Shown one piece after another: positions 1 to 7,803 of a stretch of 64,000 nucleotides of DNA. How positions within the stretch are numbered: the first letter of the stretch is position 1; each line of letters begins with the position of its first letter. The position numbers and the translations under genes were made by a program. The notes below the pieces were generated by a model, which did not search any database, was not told the origin of the DNA, and was given only the letters and a program-made list of their open reading frames with translations. Source of the stretch: Weeksella virosa DSM 16922. GTDB lineage: Bacteria > Bacteroidota > Bacteroidia > Flavobacteriales > Weeksellaceae. The stretch lies in NCBI RefSeq assembly GCF_000189415.1, contig NC_015144.1:1121501-1185500 (forward strand), in the 5' to 3' direction.

Positions 1-798
1 GGTTCATACGAAGCAGTATATAAATTGGTTGCCGTTTGTGAAGGAGAAGGTCCAGGAGGTCCAGGAGAAGGAGGAGATTACTGTATACCTACCAACCTTT
101 TGTGTAATGATGGAGATGTATTAACCAATGTAACATTCGGTACAATTAACAACACAACAACGTGTGGAGCTGGAGGGTACAATGACTTTACAGCAATGTC
201 TACTGATGTGAAACGTAATGCTAGCTACGAATTCTCTGCCTCTACAGGAGCAGGATGGCAATATGAGTCTGTACATGTATGGATAGATTATAACCACGAT
301 GGTGTATTCACCGAAGAAGAGTACACGTATATCGGAAGCAATCCAGGAGGTACAGTAACGAATATGATTACAATTCCAGAAAATGCATTAGAAGGAGCAA
401 CCAGAATGCGTGTTCGCGTATTTCCAATGCCAGGACCGGGTCATCCACAAGCTATTGCATATGGAAATGAGGGGGCATGTTATGATAATGCAGAATACCC
501 TTACGGAGAGATCGAAGATTATACCGTTAATATCGGTGAGTTAGGTTTAACGAATGTAAACGATGCAGTAGTAAAATTATACCCTAACCCGGTACATGAC
601 GTATTAACGATAGAGTCTAAAACGGCGATCCAATCTGTAGAAATTTATAATATAGCAGGACAGATGGTAAACTCTATCTCTAGCTTGAATAAATCAAAAA
701 CAGAGATCAATGTAAGTAAATTAACTCCAGGAGTATACGTTGTTCGTACGACAGATGCGAATGGAAATACCAACTCTTACAAAGTGATGAAAAAATAA
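1..798 (+). CDS. GEVED-domain protein with T9SS type A sorting domain, 5' end outside window
   Basis: The reading frame is open to base 1, so only the C-terminal 265 residues are seen; no start codon should be assigned here. After a Gly/Pro-rich linker (about residues 14-25) comes a GEVED-type module (about 28-178) with the marks WIDYNHDGVFTEEEY and YGEIEDYTVNI. The last 75 or so residues form a type IX secretion sorting domain: KLYPNPVHDVLTIES, then NISKL-like turns (NVSKLTPGVYVV) and a basic end, KVMKK. Proteins with this tail are known to cross the outer membrane through the PorSS/T9SS machinery and stay at the surface or are released. The missing N-terminal part probably carries the enzymatic or adhesive domain (GEVED often follows metallopeptidase domains), but that cannot be judged from this window. 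The type IX assignment is firm; the function is unknown. Confidence 0.85.
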   Translation, partial: GSYEAVYKLVAVCEGEGPGGPGEGGDYCIPTNLLCNDGDVLTNVTFGTINNTTTCGAGGYNDFTAMSTDVKRNASYEFSASTGAGWQYESVHVWIDYNHDGVFTEEEYTYIGSNPGGTVTNMITIPENALEGATRMRVRVFPMPGPGHPQAIAYGNEGACYDNAEYPYGEIEDYTVNIGELGLTNVNDAVVKLYPNPVHDVLTIESKTAIQSVEIYNIAGQMVNSISSLNKSKTEINVSKLTPGVYVVRTTDANGNTNSYKVMKK

Positions 799-826
799 GC
801 GTTTTATCAACCTTTAAAAACAAAAT

Positions 827-855
827 AGCAGTCCAATCTTTGGGCTGCTTTTTTT
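827..855 (+). terminator. Intrinsic terminator of the T9SS protein gene
   Basis: A 10-bp stem with one G-U pair (827-836 with 840-849) and a 3-base loop is followed by a T run, 849-855. It lies 28 bases after the stop codon. Confidence 0.85.
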
Positions 856-882
856 CTTTTATAAGATGAAACTTCATCATAT

Positions 883-913
883 AAAAAAATCCTATTCAAA
901 GGTGAATAGGATT
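883..913 (-). terminator. Terminator downstream of tRNA-Arg, probably bidirectional
   Basis: AATCCTATTC (888-897) pairs with GAATAGGATT (904-913). It is flanked by an A run on the left and a T run on the right, so it can act on both strands. On the minus strand it lies just after tRNA-Arg. Confidence 0.8.
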
Positions 914-922
914 TTTTTGTAG

Positions 923-996
923 TGACGTCGGCAGGATTCAAACCTGCAACCTTCTGAGCCGTAATCAGATGCGCTATTCAGTTGCGCCACGACGCC
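923..996 (-). tRNA. tRNA-Arg (ACG)
   Basis: The minus strand folds into a full cloverleaf. The acceptor arm GGCGTCG pairs with CGACGTC (one G-U pair), the anticodon loop TTACGGC gives anticodon ACG, and the T arm carries GGTTTGAATCC. The 3' CCA is not encoded (the discriminator A is followed by CTA), so CCA must be added by a nucleotidyltransferase. The A34 anticodon needs deamination to inosine, the job of TadA, which is encoded at 27171-27611. Confidence 0.97.
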
Positions 997-1017
997 ATTT
1001 GTTATCGTTTTGGATTG

Positions 1018-1049
1018 CAAATATAAGGTACATTTATCTAATAAAACAA
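1018..1049 (-). promoter_or_regulatory. Promoter of tRNA-Arg
   Basis: On the minus strand TTG (1047-1049), 21 bp, then TATATTTG (1018-1025). This matches the Bacteroidota consensus TTG / TAnnTTTG. The -7 element continues as TATATTTGCAATC, identical to that of the other two tRNA genes here. Confidence 0.8.
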
Positions 1050-1119
1050 ATGATTTGTAATAAAAATTCAAAATATTTTCTTAACCTTTGTAAACCAAAT
1101 AATTAAATTGATTATAAAA

Positions 1120-2178
1120 ATGAAAATACAAACTTGGATTCTCTATTTGCTACTAAGTTTCTCCTATTTTACCTGTAAAAAAGCAGAAAAACCTTCTTCT
1201 CAGCCTCAATTATCGTACGCTGCTTATCTCAATTATCAAAAAACAGATCAACAAATAGAAATATGGATCGATGGACAAAAACAAGCTTTCCCTCTAACCA
1301 AATTTCCTTATAAGAGAATTGTCGTTACCCAAACCGCTAGTATTGGGTTTCTAAAAGAGTTAGACGCTTTAGACAAACTTATCGGAGTTACAGATGCTAA
1401 CTTTATTTATCAACCAGCCATACGAACCAAAATACAAGCAAACAAAATCTTAGAATTTGGCAACGCAAGCGAGTTGTTGGTAGAAAAAATATTAGAAGCC
1501 AAGCCCGATTTGATTATCGCCTCTTCGAACCCGAGCCACATCAAAGCTCTTTCTATCCTACAGCAGAGTGGAATAGATGTACTTTTGATCGATGATTACA
1601 AAGAAACTTCGCCTATCGGACGAGTAGAGTACTTGAAGCTTTTCGGTCTTTTGGTTGGTAAAGAAGAATTGGCACAAAAAAGATTCTCCGAAATCCGTGA
1701 AAACTACGAAAACACAAAAACGAAAATAGCAAACGCTAAAGCAAATAAACACACGACTTTTGTAAACACCATGTACGGTGATGTTTGGTATTTACCTGGT
1801 AAAGAAACCTTGCAAGCAAAACTTTTGGCAGATGCCAATGCTAATTATTTATGGGCAAATGATGGCGATGTTTTGTCTATTAATGCCAGTTTCGAGCAGG
1901 TTTATAAACGAGCCAAAAGAGCAACAATCTGGTTAAATGTAAGTGATTTTCAAAACTTAGACCAGATGAAAGCCGCACGAAATCAATATACTTGGTTCGA
2001 TGCTTATAAAACAAAAAATGTATACAATACCAATCGAAAAGCAAACTCCAACGGAGGGAGTGATTATTTCGAAACGGGAGTTGTTCGTCCAGATCTTATT
2101 TTACAAGATTTAGGAAAGATTTATTATCCAGAATTATTTAGCAATCATTCGTTTTATTTCTATCAAAAATTACTGTAG
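1120..2178 (+). CDS. ABC transporter substrate-binding lipoprotein (BtuF/FecB-like)
   Basis: A class III periplasmic binding protein of the Fe-siderophore/heme/cobalamin group, 352 residues. ATG at 1120 is chosen over an in-frame TTG at 1108. It opens a lipoprotein signal peptide with a lipobox ending at Cys19 (SYFTC), so the protein should be membrane-tethered in the periplasm. The N-lobe shows RIVVTQTASIGFLKEL and the typical ELLVEKILEAKPDLIIAS helix-strand pair of the family. No permease or ATPase gene is adjacent, so the partners are encoded elsewhere and the ligand cannot be named; heme, siderophore and B12 are all possible. I looked for a cobalamin riboswitch upstream and saw none. The gene ends at a terminator shared with convergent pheS. 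Confidence 0.85.
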   Translation: MKIQTWILYLLLSFSYFTCKKAEKPSSQPQLSYAAYLNYQKTDQQIEIWIDGQKQAFPLTKFPYKRIVVTQTASIGFLKELDALDKLIGVTDANFIYQPAIRTKIQANKILEFGNASELLVEKILEAKPDLIIASSNPSHIKALSILQQSGIDVLLIDDYKETSPIGRVEYLKLFGLLVGKEELAQKRFSEIRENYENTKTKIANAKANKHTTFVNTMYGDVWYLPGKETLQAKLLADANANYLWANDGDVLSINASFEQVYKRAKRATIWLNVSDFQNLDQMKAARNQYTWFDAYKTKNVYNTNRKANSNGGSDYFETGVVRPDLILQDLGKIYYPELFSNHSFYFYQKLL

Positions 2179-2202
2179 AAATAAAGTTCTATTGAAGTAT
2201 AG

Positions 2203-2241
2203 AAAAAAGAATGGACGAACAAATGTTCGTCCATTCTTTTT
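2203..2241. terminator. Bidirectional terminator between binding-protein gene and pheS
   Basis: A perfect 13-bp stem (2208-2220 with 2225-2237) with loop AAAT is flanked by an A run on the left and a T run on the right. It sits between two convergent genes. Confidence 0.93.
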
Positions 2242-2264
2242 ATGTATTGTAACGTAGTTTTTTT

Positions 2265-3284
2265 TTAGAATAATTCAGCTTTGAATTGCTTCAAAAAGCG
2301 GATATCATTTTCAGTATACAAACGGATATCTCCAATCTGGTAAAGCAGAAGGGCAATTCGCTCAATCCCCATTCCAAATGCATATCCCGAAAACTCTTCA
2401 GGATCAATGTTTACATTTTTCAATACGTTAGGATCCACCATTCCGCAACCCATAATTTCTAGCCAACCCGTTCCTTTGGTCATACGGTAATCAGCTTCTG
2501 TTTCTAAGCCCCAATATACATCTACTTCTGCAGAAGGCTCGGTGAACGGAAAGAAAGAAGGGCGAAGTCTAATTTCACTTTTCCCAAAAAGTTCTTGTGT
2601 AAAATAACTCAAAGTTTGACGTAAATCTGCAAAAGAAACATCTTTATCGATGTACAAACCTTCTATTTGGTGAAACATCATATGCGAACGCGACGAAATA
2701 GCTTCATTCCGGTACACCCTACCTGGAGATAAAAATCTTAGTGGCGGACGGTTGTTTTCTAAATGTCTTATCTGTACCGATGATGTGTGCGTACGCAAAA
2801 CCCAATCCGGATTTTTTTCTATAAAGAAAGTGTCTTGCATATCACGAGCAGGGTGGTGTTGTGGTAAATTAAGTGCCGTAAAGTTGTGCCAATCATCTTC
2901 TATTTCTGGCCCTTCAGACAAGGTGAAGCCAATACGCTCGAAAATAGAAATAATTCTATTTTTCACGATATTGATAGGATGACGAGAACCCATCGGGAAA
3001 GGTTCGCCAGGTCTAGTAAGGTCCATAGTTAATGCTGTGTCTTGCTCGTTTTGCAAAGTTTCCTTGAGGTCGTTTACTTTTTGGTTTGCAGCATTTTTTA
3101 GTTCATTGATAACTTGGCCAAACTCTTTTTTCTGATCATTGGGGACATTTTTGAATTGAGCAAACAAATCATTTAGAATTCCTTTTTTTCCTAAATATTT
3201 TATTCTAAATGCTTCTATTTCGGCAGTGTCTTGGGTCTGATAAGCCAAAACTTCTTGGATGTGTTTTTTTATTTGCTCAATCAT
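2265..3284 (-). CDS. pheS: Phenylalanine-tRNA ligase alpha subunit
   Basis: Catalytic alpha chain of the cytoplasmic alpha2beta2 synthetase that charges tRNA-Phe, 339 residues, the normal length. The N-terminal coiled coil (about 1-90) is followed by the class II catalytic core. Visible marks are the Phe-binding FPFTEPSAEVDVYW (motif 2 side), GSRHPIN, and the ATP-site motif 3 GMGIERIALLLYQIGDIR. Start ATG at 3284 is supported by a good promoter ending about 20 bases upstream. The beta subunit gene pheT is not adjacent, which is common in Flavobacteriia. Its substrate tRNA-Phe is encoded at 12341-12413. Confidence 0.97.
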   Translation of the reverse strand: MIEQIKKHIQEVLAYQTQDTAEIEAFRIKYLGKKGILNDLFAQFKNVPNDQKKEFGQVINELKNAANQKVNDLKETLQNEQDTALTMDLTRPGEPFPMGSRHPINIVKNRIISIFERIGFTLSEGPEIEDDWHNFTALNLPQHHPARDMQDTFFIEKNPDWVLRTHTSSVQIRHLENNRPPLRFLSPGRVYRNEAISSRSHMMFHQIEGLYIDKDVSFADLRQTLSYFTQELFGKSEIRLRPSFFPFTEPSAEVDVYWGLETEADYRMTKGTGWLEIMGCGMVDPNVLKNVNIDPEEFSGYAFGMGIERIALLLYQIGDIRLYTENDIRFLKQFKAELF

Positions 3285-3305
3285 TTTTTTCTTTCTTTAT
3301 ACGCA

Positions 3306-3335
3306 CAAATTTAAGGGATTCGTTGCTTTATTCAA
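3306..3335 (-). promoter_or_regulatory. Promoter of pheS
   Basis: Minus strand TTG (3333-3335), 19 bp, TAAATTTG (3306-3313): exact spacing and -7 match to the Bacteroidota consensus. The start of transcription should fall near 3300, giving a leader of about 15 bases. Confidence 0.75.
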
Positions 3336-3371
3336 ATAATATTCACGGGATTCTTTATATCCTACCAAAAC

Positions 3372-3405
3372 AAAAAATCCTTAAACTATTTTCGTTCAAG
3401 GATTT
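3372..3405 (-). terminator. Terminator of the acpP-fabF-rnc-pyk run
   Basis: The stem 3375-3382 with 3398-3405, extended by three more pairs inside, has an A run on its left that becomes the U tail on the minus strand. It lies 24 bases past the pyk stop. Confidence 0.75.
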
Positions 3406-3428
3406 GTCTTTTACTATAGAAAAGGAGA

Positions 3429-4868
3429 TTACGCAGTCGTTAAACGAACGGTATTGGTAATTCCTTTTTCGAAGGCTGGCATCGCATTTAGATTAATAAT
3501 ATACTCGCCATATTTTACGAATCCACGCTCAATAGCAATGGTGTTGACTTCGATCACTGTTTGGTCGGTGCTTGTATCTCGTGGATCATAATTAATTGCT
3601 TTTACACCCCAAAGTAAATTCAGCATTCGGTTGATTCGCTTACTAGGGTTAAACACTAGAATATACGATAACGGACGATGAGAGGAAATCTGGAACGCCG
3701 TGTATCCCGAATAGGTCAAGGTTGCAATTACTTTGGCATTGGTTTGTTCTACCATCTTTGCTGCATTGTAACAAACGATGTCTGTTACAAAGCGTTCGTT
3801 CTGGATTTTGGGTTGATGTTCTGGGATATTAATATGTTCATCGTCTTCTACAGTCTGAAGTATTTTGGTCATTTTCTCAATCACCTGAACAGGATATTTA
3901 CCAACAGAAGTTTCGCCCGATAGCATTACCGCATCAGCACCATCAAAAACAGCATTTGCTACGTCACTTACCTCTGCGCGTGTTGGTGTAAGGCTGCTAA
4001 TCATAGATTCCATCATTTGGGTAGCAACAATAACAGGTTTACGAGCCAATTTCGATTTGTCTATCAAGCGCTTTTGTTCTCTAGGAACTTCTTCAAAAGG
4101 AACTTCAACGCCCAAATCTCCACGAGCAACCATCAATCCATCAGAAACTTTCAGAATATCATCTATATTTTGGAGTGCTTCTGGCTTTTCTATTTTACTA
4201 ATAATCGGAATTTTTAGATTCGAATTTTCTCTGATAAAGGCTTTCAGATCTTCTACATCTTGTGCCGATCGAACAAACGAAAGAGCAAACCAATCGACTC
4301 TATTTTCGATAGCAAAAAGCGCATCTTCTTTGTCTTTTTCTGTCAGAGCAGGTAAAGAAATTTTTGTGTTGGGAAGATTTACACCTTTCTTAGAGCGTAA
4401 TGGTCCACCTTGGATTGTTTTTGCTTTTACAGTATCCACTCCGTTGGTTTCGATGACCGTAAAAATCAATTTTCCATCATCAATCAAAATATTTTCTCCT
4501 ATCTGCACATCTTGCGCAAACTTGGGATAGGTCATGTATACTTTTTCTGCATTGCCGATTACTTTTTCGTTGGTAAACGTCAAAATATCGCCCGGATTAA
4601 TCACAAAATCTTCGTGCTCCATTTTCCCGATTCGCAATTTAGGACCTTGTAAATCGGCTAATACTGCAGTGTTGAAACCATGTTCATCGTTGAGTTGATG
4701 TATGGTTTCTATCTTTTTTTTCACTTCGTCGTATTCTGCATGCGAAAAGTTGATGCGGAAAACATCCACACCTTTGGTCATCATGTCTAATAAAATTTCT
4801 TTCGAGTCGGTTGCTGGTCCTAAAGTTGCGACAATTTTTGTCTTTTTTAGGTATTTGTTTGCATTCAT
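3429..4868 (-). CDS. pyk: Pyruvate kinase
   Basis: Last step of glycolysis: phosphoenolpyruvate plus ADP to pyruvate plus ATP, cytoplasm. It is 479 residues, normal for the family. The N-terminal strand KIVATLGPATDS, the phosphate/metal region FRINFSHAEYDEV, and the signature ISKIEKPEALQNIDDI with the catalytic Lys and Glu are all present, followed by MVARGDLGVEVP and KPVIVATQMMESM. The C-terminal allosteric domain is complete. It is the last gene of the run acpP-fabF-rnc-IPExxxVDY-pyk. The small gap to the preceding gene (11 bases) suggests cotranscription. Confidence 0.97.
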   Translation of the reverse strand: MNANKYLKKTKIVATLGPATDSKEILLDMMTKGVDVFRINFSHAEYDEVKKKIETIHQLNDEHGFNTAVLADLQGPKLRIGKMEHEDFVINPGDILTFTNEKVIGNAEKVYMTYPKFAQDVQIGENILIDDGKLIFTVIETNGVDTVKAKTIQGGPLRSKKGVNLPNTKISLPALTEKDKEDALFAIENRVDWFALSFVRSAQDVEDLKAFIRENSNLKIPIISKIEKPEALQNIDDILKVSDGLMVARGDLGVEVPFEEVPREQKRLIDKSKLARKPVIVATQMMESMISSLTPTRAEVSDVANAVFDGADAVMLSGETSVGKYPVQVIEKMTKILQTVEDDEHINIPEHQPKIQNERFVTDIVCYNAAKMVEQTNAKVIATLTYSGYTAFQISSHRPLSYILVFNPSKRINRMLNLLWGVKAINYDPRDTSTDQTVIEVNTIAIERGFVKYGEYIINLNAMPAFEKGITNTVRLTTA

Positions 4869-4879
4869 TTTTTTGTATT

Positions 4880-5335
4880 TTAAAAAATCAAGCGGTCAAG
4901 AGTTTTAATTTGGGTTAAATCGAATTGTACAATATTTTGTATAGCGTGACTTAGACCAAAAGGCAAATGTACAGTATGTGCATCAAATTCCCAACCATTA
5001 ATTTTTAAGATATAGTTATAATTTTTATGTTGAGGTAGTAAATATGGTGCCATATCAAACAACTTGTTCATGTCTTTGGTGTCGGAGTTGAATTCTGGCA
5101 ACGGTAGGTTTTTTATCAAATGATAGGATCTTTGTTGTAAGGGATCTTCCCATAAAAAAGTTGGATAATAGACCAATAATTCATCGTTGATGTAGATGTC
5201 TAAATCATTGGTTCGTGTAAATTGGGTATGTTGCTCTACATTGAGATGATACACCAATTGGAACGGATTGCTAAAGGTCGATATGATACCCAACAATTGA
5301 AAATCAATTAAATCATCAAGAAGGATATCGGTCAT
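4880..5335 (-). CDS. IPExxxVDY family protein
   Basis: A 151-residue protein of unknown function, found in Flavobacteriia between rnc and pyk, as here. The family is named for the motif IPExxxVDY near its C-terminus. The aligned stretch here appears to be LPQHKNYNYILKI (about 99-111), so the name motif is degenerate: Pro and the final Tyr are kept, but Glu, Val and Asp are replaced. Other recognisable parts are FLWEDPLQQRSYHLIKN and the N-terminal LIDFQLLGI. No signal peptide or membrane segment is seen, so the protein is likely cytoplasmic. It overlaps the end of rnc by 20 bases, so translation may be coupled. The family assignment rests mainly on position plus this weak motif. Confidence 0.75.
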   Translation of the reverse strand: MTDILLDDLIDFQLLGIISTFSNPFQLVYHLNVEQHTQFTRTNDLDIYINDELLVYYPTFLWEDPLQQRSYHLIKNLPLPEFNSDTKDMNKLFDMAPYLLPQHKNYNYILKINGWEFDAHTVHLPFGLSHAIQNIVQFDLTQIKTLDRLIF

Positions 5336-6086
5336 GATTTACTATTTTTTTCTGAAGTGAATAGTAAGCGCGTTTGGCAGCGTTTTCTTCTGCTTTTTTC
5401 TTCGAAGTTCCTCTGCCTTTAGAAATTACTTTTTCATTGAGGCGGACGACAGAAACAAAAACCTGTATATCTTCTGCGTTTTGTTCTTCGAAGGTATTGA
5501 AGCGTAAACTATTTTTGGTTTTCTGACTCCATTCTAGTATTAGGCTCTTGTGGCTTGCAATGCGTTGTTCTAGTTTTTCTAAGTCCGTAATATAGGGTGC
5601 AATTACGTATCGTGTGATAAATTTTTCGGTTATCAGTAATCCTTGATCAACGTAGATAGCACCAACAAAAGCTTCTAATAAATCGCCATTTACATCTTCG
5701 CCCAAATTGGCAAGGTTATTGGCAGGAATTAAAAATTCGGTAAGATGAAGTTTTCTAGAAACTTCATTGAGTTGTCTACGAGAGACAATTTTCGATCTCA
5801 TTTTGGTCAAATAACCTTCTTGCCGATCGGGGGCACTGTTGTATAAATGTACTGCTGCAGAAGCACCAAGTAATGCATCTCCTAAAAATTCCAAACGTTC
5901 GAAATTGACATTCTGTCCTTTGTCGTCTTTTCGCTGTGCAGACCGATGCGTAAATGCTTCCTCGTAGACACGAATATCTTTCGGTTTTACACCAACCAAT
6001 TGCGTGACAAATTGAACTAAGTCTGGATTTTCACTTTTCGAGTTTGGTTTATCAAGCCATCCGAAAAGTTTTTTTAGAAAAAACAT
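5316..6086 (-). CDS. rnc: Ribonuclease III
   Basis: Double-strand-specific endoribonuclease that processes rRNA precursors and structured RNAs, 256 residues. The signature NFERLEFLGDALLGA carries the metal-binding acidic residues of the first catalytic site. A second acidic cluster, GDLLEAFVGAIYVDQG, completes the active site. The C-terminal double-stranded-RNA-binding domain ends with GRGTSKKKAEENAAKRAYYSL. Compared with the E. coli enzyme there is an N-terminal extension of about 25 residues (FFLKKLFGWLDK), common in this phylum. Its start codon overlaps the fabF stop by one base (TAATG), a sign of translational coupling. Confidence 0.97.
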   Translation of the reverse strand: MFFLKKLFGWLDKPNSKSENPDLVQFVTQLVGVKPKDIRVYEEAFTHRSAQRKDDKGQNVNFERLEFLGDALLGASAAVHLYNSAPDRQEGYLTKMRSKIVSRRQLNEVSRKLHLTEFLIPANNLANLGEDVNGDLLEAFVGAIYVDQGLLITEKFITRYVIAPYITDLEKLEQRIASHKSLILEWSQKTKNSLRFNTFEEQNAEDIQVFVSVVRLNEKVISKGRGTSKKKAEENAAKRAYYSLQKKIVNHDRYPS

Positions 6087-7339
6087 TACTTATACTTCTT
6101 AAAAATAACACATGCATTGTGTCCACCAAAACCAAAAGTATTACTCAATGCATACTCTACATTTTTCTCTTTTGCTTTGTTAAAGGTATAATCCATTCGA
6201 GGATCTAGATTTTCATCATCCGTAAAATGGTTTATGGTCGGAGGAACTAAACTATTATTGATTGCTCCGATAGTCGAAATCGCCTCAATAATTCCAGCAC
6301 CACCAAGCAAATGACCAGTCATTGATTTAGTCGAATTTATCTGAATATTGTAAGCATGATCCCCAAATAAAGTTTGGATTGCTTTAGATTCTGCAATATC
6401 TCCAAGCGGTGTAGAAGTCCCATGCATATTGATGTGGTTGATTTCTTCTGCTTTAATTTTTGCATCTTCCAAGGCAGCTTTCATCACGTTGAGGGCTCCT
6501 TTTCCTTCTGGGTGAGGAGCTGTGATGTGGTGTGCGTCTGCTGTCATTCCACAACCTACTAATTCTGCATAAATGGTTGCTCCTCTTGCTAGGGCATGTT
6601 CGTATTCTTCGAGAATGATACATCCTGCACCTTCTCCCATTACAAATCCATCTCGGTCTTTGTCAAAGGGTCTAGAGGCTGTTTTCGGATCATCATTTCT
6701 TGTAGATAGGGCATGCATTGCATTGAAACCTCCTATGCTCGACGCTGTTACTGCTGCTTCAGAGCCACCAGTAACGATGGCGTCTGCTTTACCCAAACGT
6801 AAAAGCATAAAAGCATCTATAATTGCATTTGTAGAGGAGGCACAAGCCGATACTGTGGTATAGTTTGGCCCCATTAGACCAAATTCCATCGAAATATGAC
6901 CAGGTGTGATATCTGCTATCATCTTAGGGATAAAGAACGGATTGAAACGTGGTATTCCGTTTCCTGTTGCGAAATTTGATACCTCTTCTTCAAATGTTTT
7001 GATACCGCCAATGCCAGAACCCCATATCACGCCGATACGCTCTTTGTTTACATTTGCATCATCTAAGATGCGGCTATGTCCAATAGCTTCTCTTGCAGCT
7101 ACAATTCCCAATTGGGCACAACGATCAATTTTGCGCGCTTCTTTTCGGTCAAAATGATCTTCAATATTGAAGTTTTTAACCTCACAAGCAAATTGTGTCT
7201 TAAAAAGAGTTGCATCAAAAAGCGTAATAGGCGCAGCGCCACTGACACCATTCTTCAACCCTTCCCAGTATTCTTGGTAAGTATTGCCGATTGGTGTTAG
7301 AGCGCCGATACCTGTTACTACTACTCTTTTTAATTCCAT
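6086..7339 (-). CDS. fabF: Beta-ketoacyl-ACP synthase II
   Basis: Condenses malonyl-ACP with acyl-ACP in type II fatty acid elongation, cytoplasm, 417 residues. The thiolase-fold triad is visible: Cys in TVSACASSTNAI, His in NMHGTSTPLGD, His in KSMTGHLLGGAG. The N-terminal VVVTGIGALTPIG and C-terminal NTFGFGGHNACVIF are typical of FabF. It lies 8 bases behind acpP, whose product is its substrate carrier, and is coupled to rnc downstream. This gene order is widely conserved in Bacteroidota. Confidence 0.98.
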   Translation of the reverse strand: MELKRVVVTGIGALTPIGNTYQEYWEGLKNGVSGAAPITLFDATLFKTQFACEVKNFNIEDHFDRKEARKIDRCAQLGIVAAREAIGHSRILDDANVNKERIGVIWGSGIGGIKTFEEEVSNFATGNGIPRFNPFFIPKMIADITPGHISMEFGLMGPNYTTVSACASSTNAIIDAFMLLRLGKADAIVTGGSEAAVTASSIGGFNAMHALSTRNDDPKTASRPFDKDRDGFVMGEGAGCIILEEYEHALARGATIYAELVGCGMTADAHHITAPHPEGKGALNVMKAALEDAKIKAEEINHINMHGTSTPLGDIAESKAIQTLFGDHAYNIQINSTKSMTGHLLGGAGIIEAISTIGAINNSLVPPTINHFTDDENLDPRMDYTFNKAKEKNVEYALSNTFGFGGHNACVIFKKYK

Positions 7340-7347
7340 AAGGAATA

Positions 7348-7584
7348 TTACTTGTTTAAGTCTTCGATATATTTAACCGCTTGACCTACAGTTGAAATTT
7401 TTTCAGCTTGATCGTCTGGAATCTGGATATCAAATTCTTTTTCGAACTCCATAATCAACTCAACAGTATCCAACGAATCGGCTCCTAAATCGTTTGTGAA
7501 GCTTGATTCTAAAGTTACTTCGCTTTCGTCAACACCTAACTTATCAACGATAATTGCTTTTACTCTTGATGTAATGTCAGACAT
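7348..7584 (-). CDS. acpP: Acyl carrier protein
   Basis: A 78-residue acidic carrier of fatty acyl chains. The phosphopantetheine attachment site is the Ser in [19 protein letters not shown] at 7584 is chosen; the longer frame from 7647 would add 21 residues and begin inside the promoter's TTG element, so it is rejected. First gene of the fatty acid/RNase III run. The leader between the predicted transcription start (about 7612) and the ATG is A/T-rich without a Shine-Dalgarno site, as usual in this phylum. Confidence 0.97.
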   Translation of the reverse strand: MSDITSRVKAIIVDKLGVDESEVTLESSFTNDLGADSLDTVELIMEFEKEFDIQIPDDQAEKISTVGQAVKYIEDLNK

Positions 7585-7618
7585 AATTACTTTTTTTATT
7601 TTTGATTTAAACTCTTTG

Positions 7619-7647
7619 CAAAAATAGGAACTTTTATTAATATCCAA
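7619..7647 (-). promoter_or_regulatory. Promoter of acpP-fabF-rnc run
   Basis: Minus strand TTG (7645-7647), 18 bp, TATTTTTG (7619-7626), followed by CA. It supports the short acpP start. Confidence 0.75.
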
Positions 7648-7749
7648 TTTATTTTTATTATGCTTGCATAGAAGATTCTATAAAATACTCCCTTTTTAGC
7701 ATATTTTCTGAATGATATATGTCAAATGTAATCATAAAAAAATAATTCT

Positions 7750-7757
7750 TATCTTTG
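7750..7757 (+). promoter_or_regulatory. Probable -7 element of pckA promoter
   Basis: TATCTTTG matches TAnnTTTG exactly and lies 46 bases before the pckA ATG. No convincing TTG is seen at the expected distance upstream, so confidence is moderate. Confidence 0.5.
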
Positions 7758-7803
7758 AGGATTGATTTTTACGAAAAAATTTCCAAAAAAAACAACATAA
7801 AGA

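Noticed and set aside
997-1119. Cobalamin riboswitch before the binding-protein gene
   Set aside because: The space is short and A/T-rich with no B12 box; it also holds the tRNA-Arg promoter on the other strand.
4057-4530. 157-codon open frame opposite pyk
   Set aside because: It is the antisense shadow of a well-supported pyruvate kinase gene, with low-quality Ser/Ile-rich translation.
7585-7647. Longer acpP beginning at 7647
   Set aside because: It would start inside the promoter and add 21 residues never seen in acyl carrier proteins.
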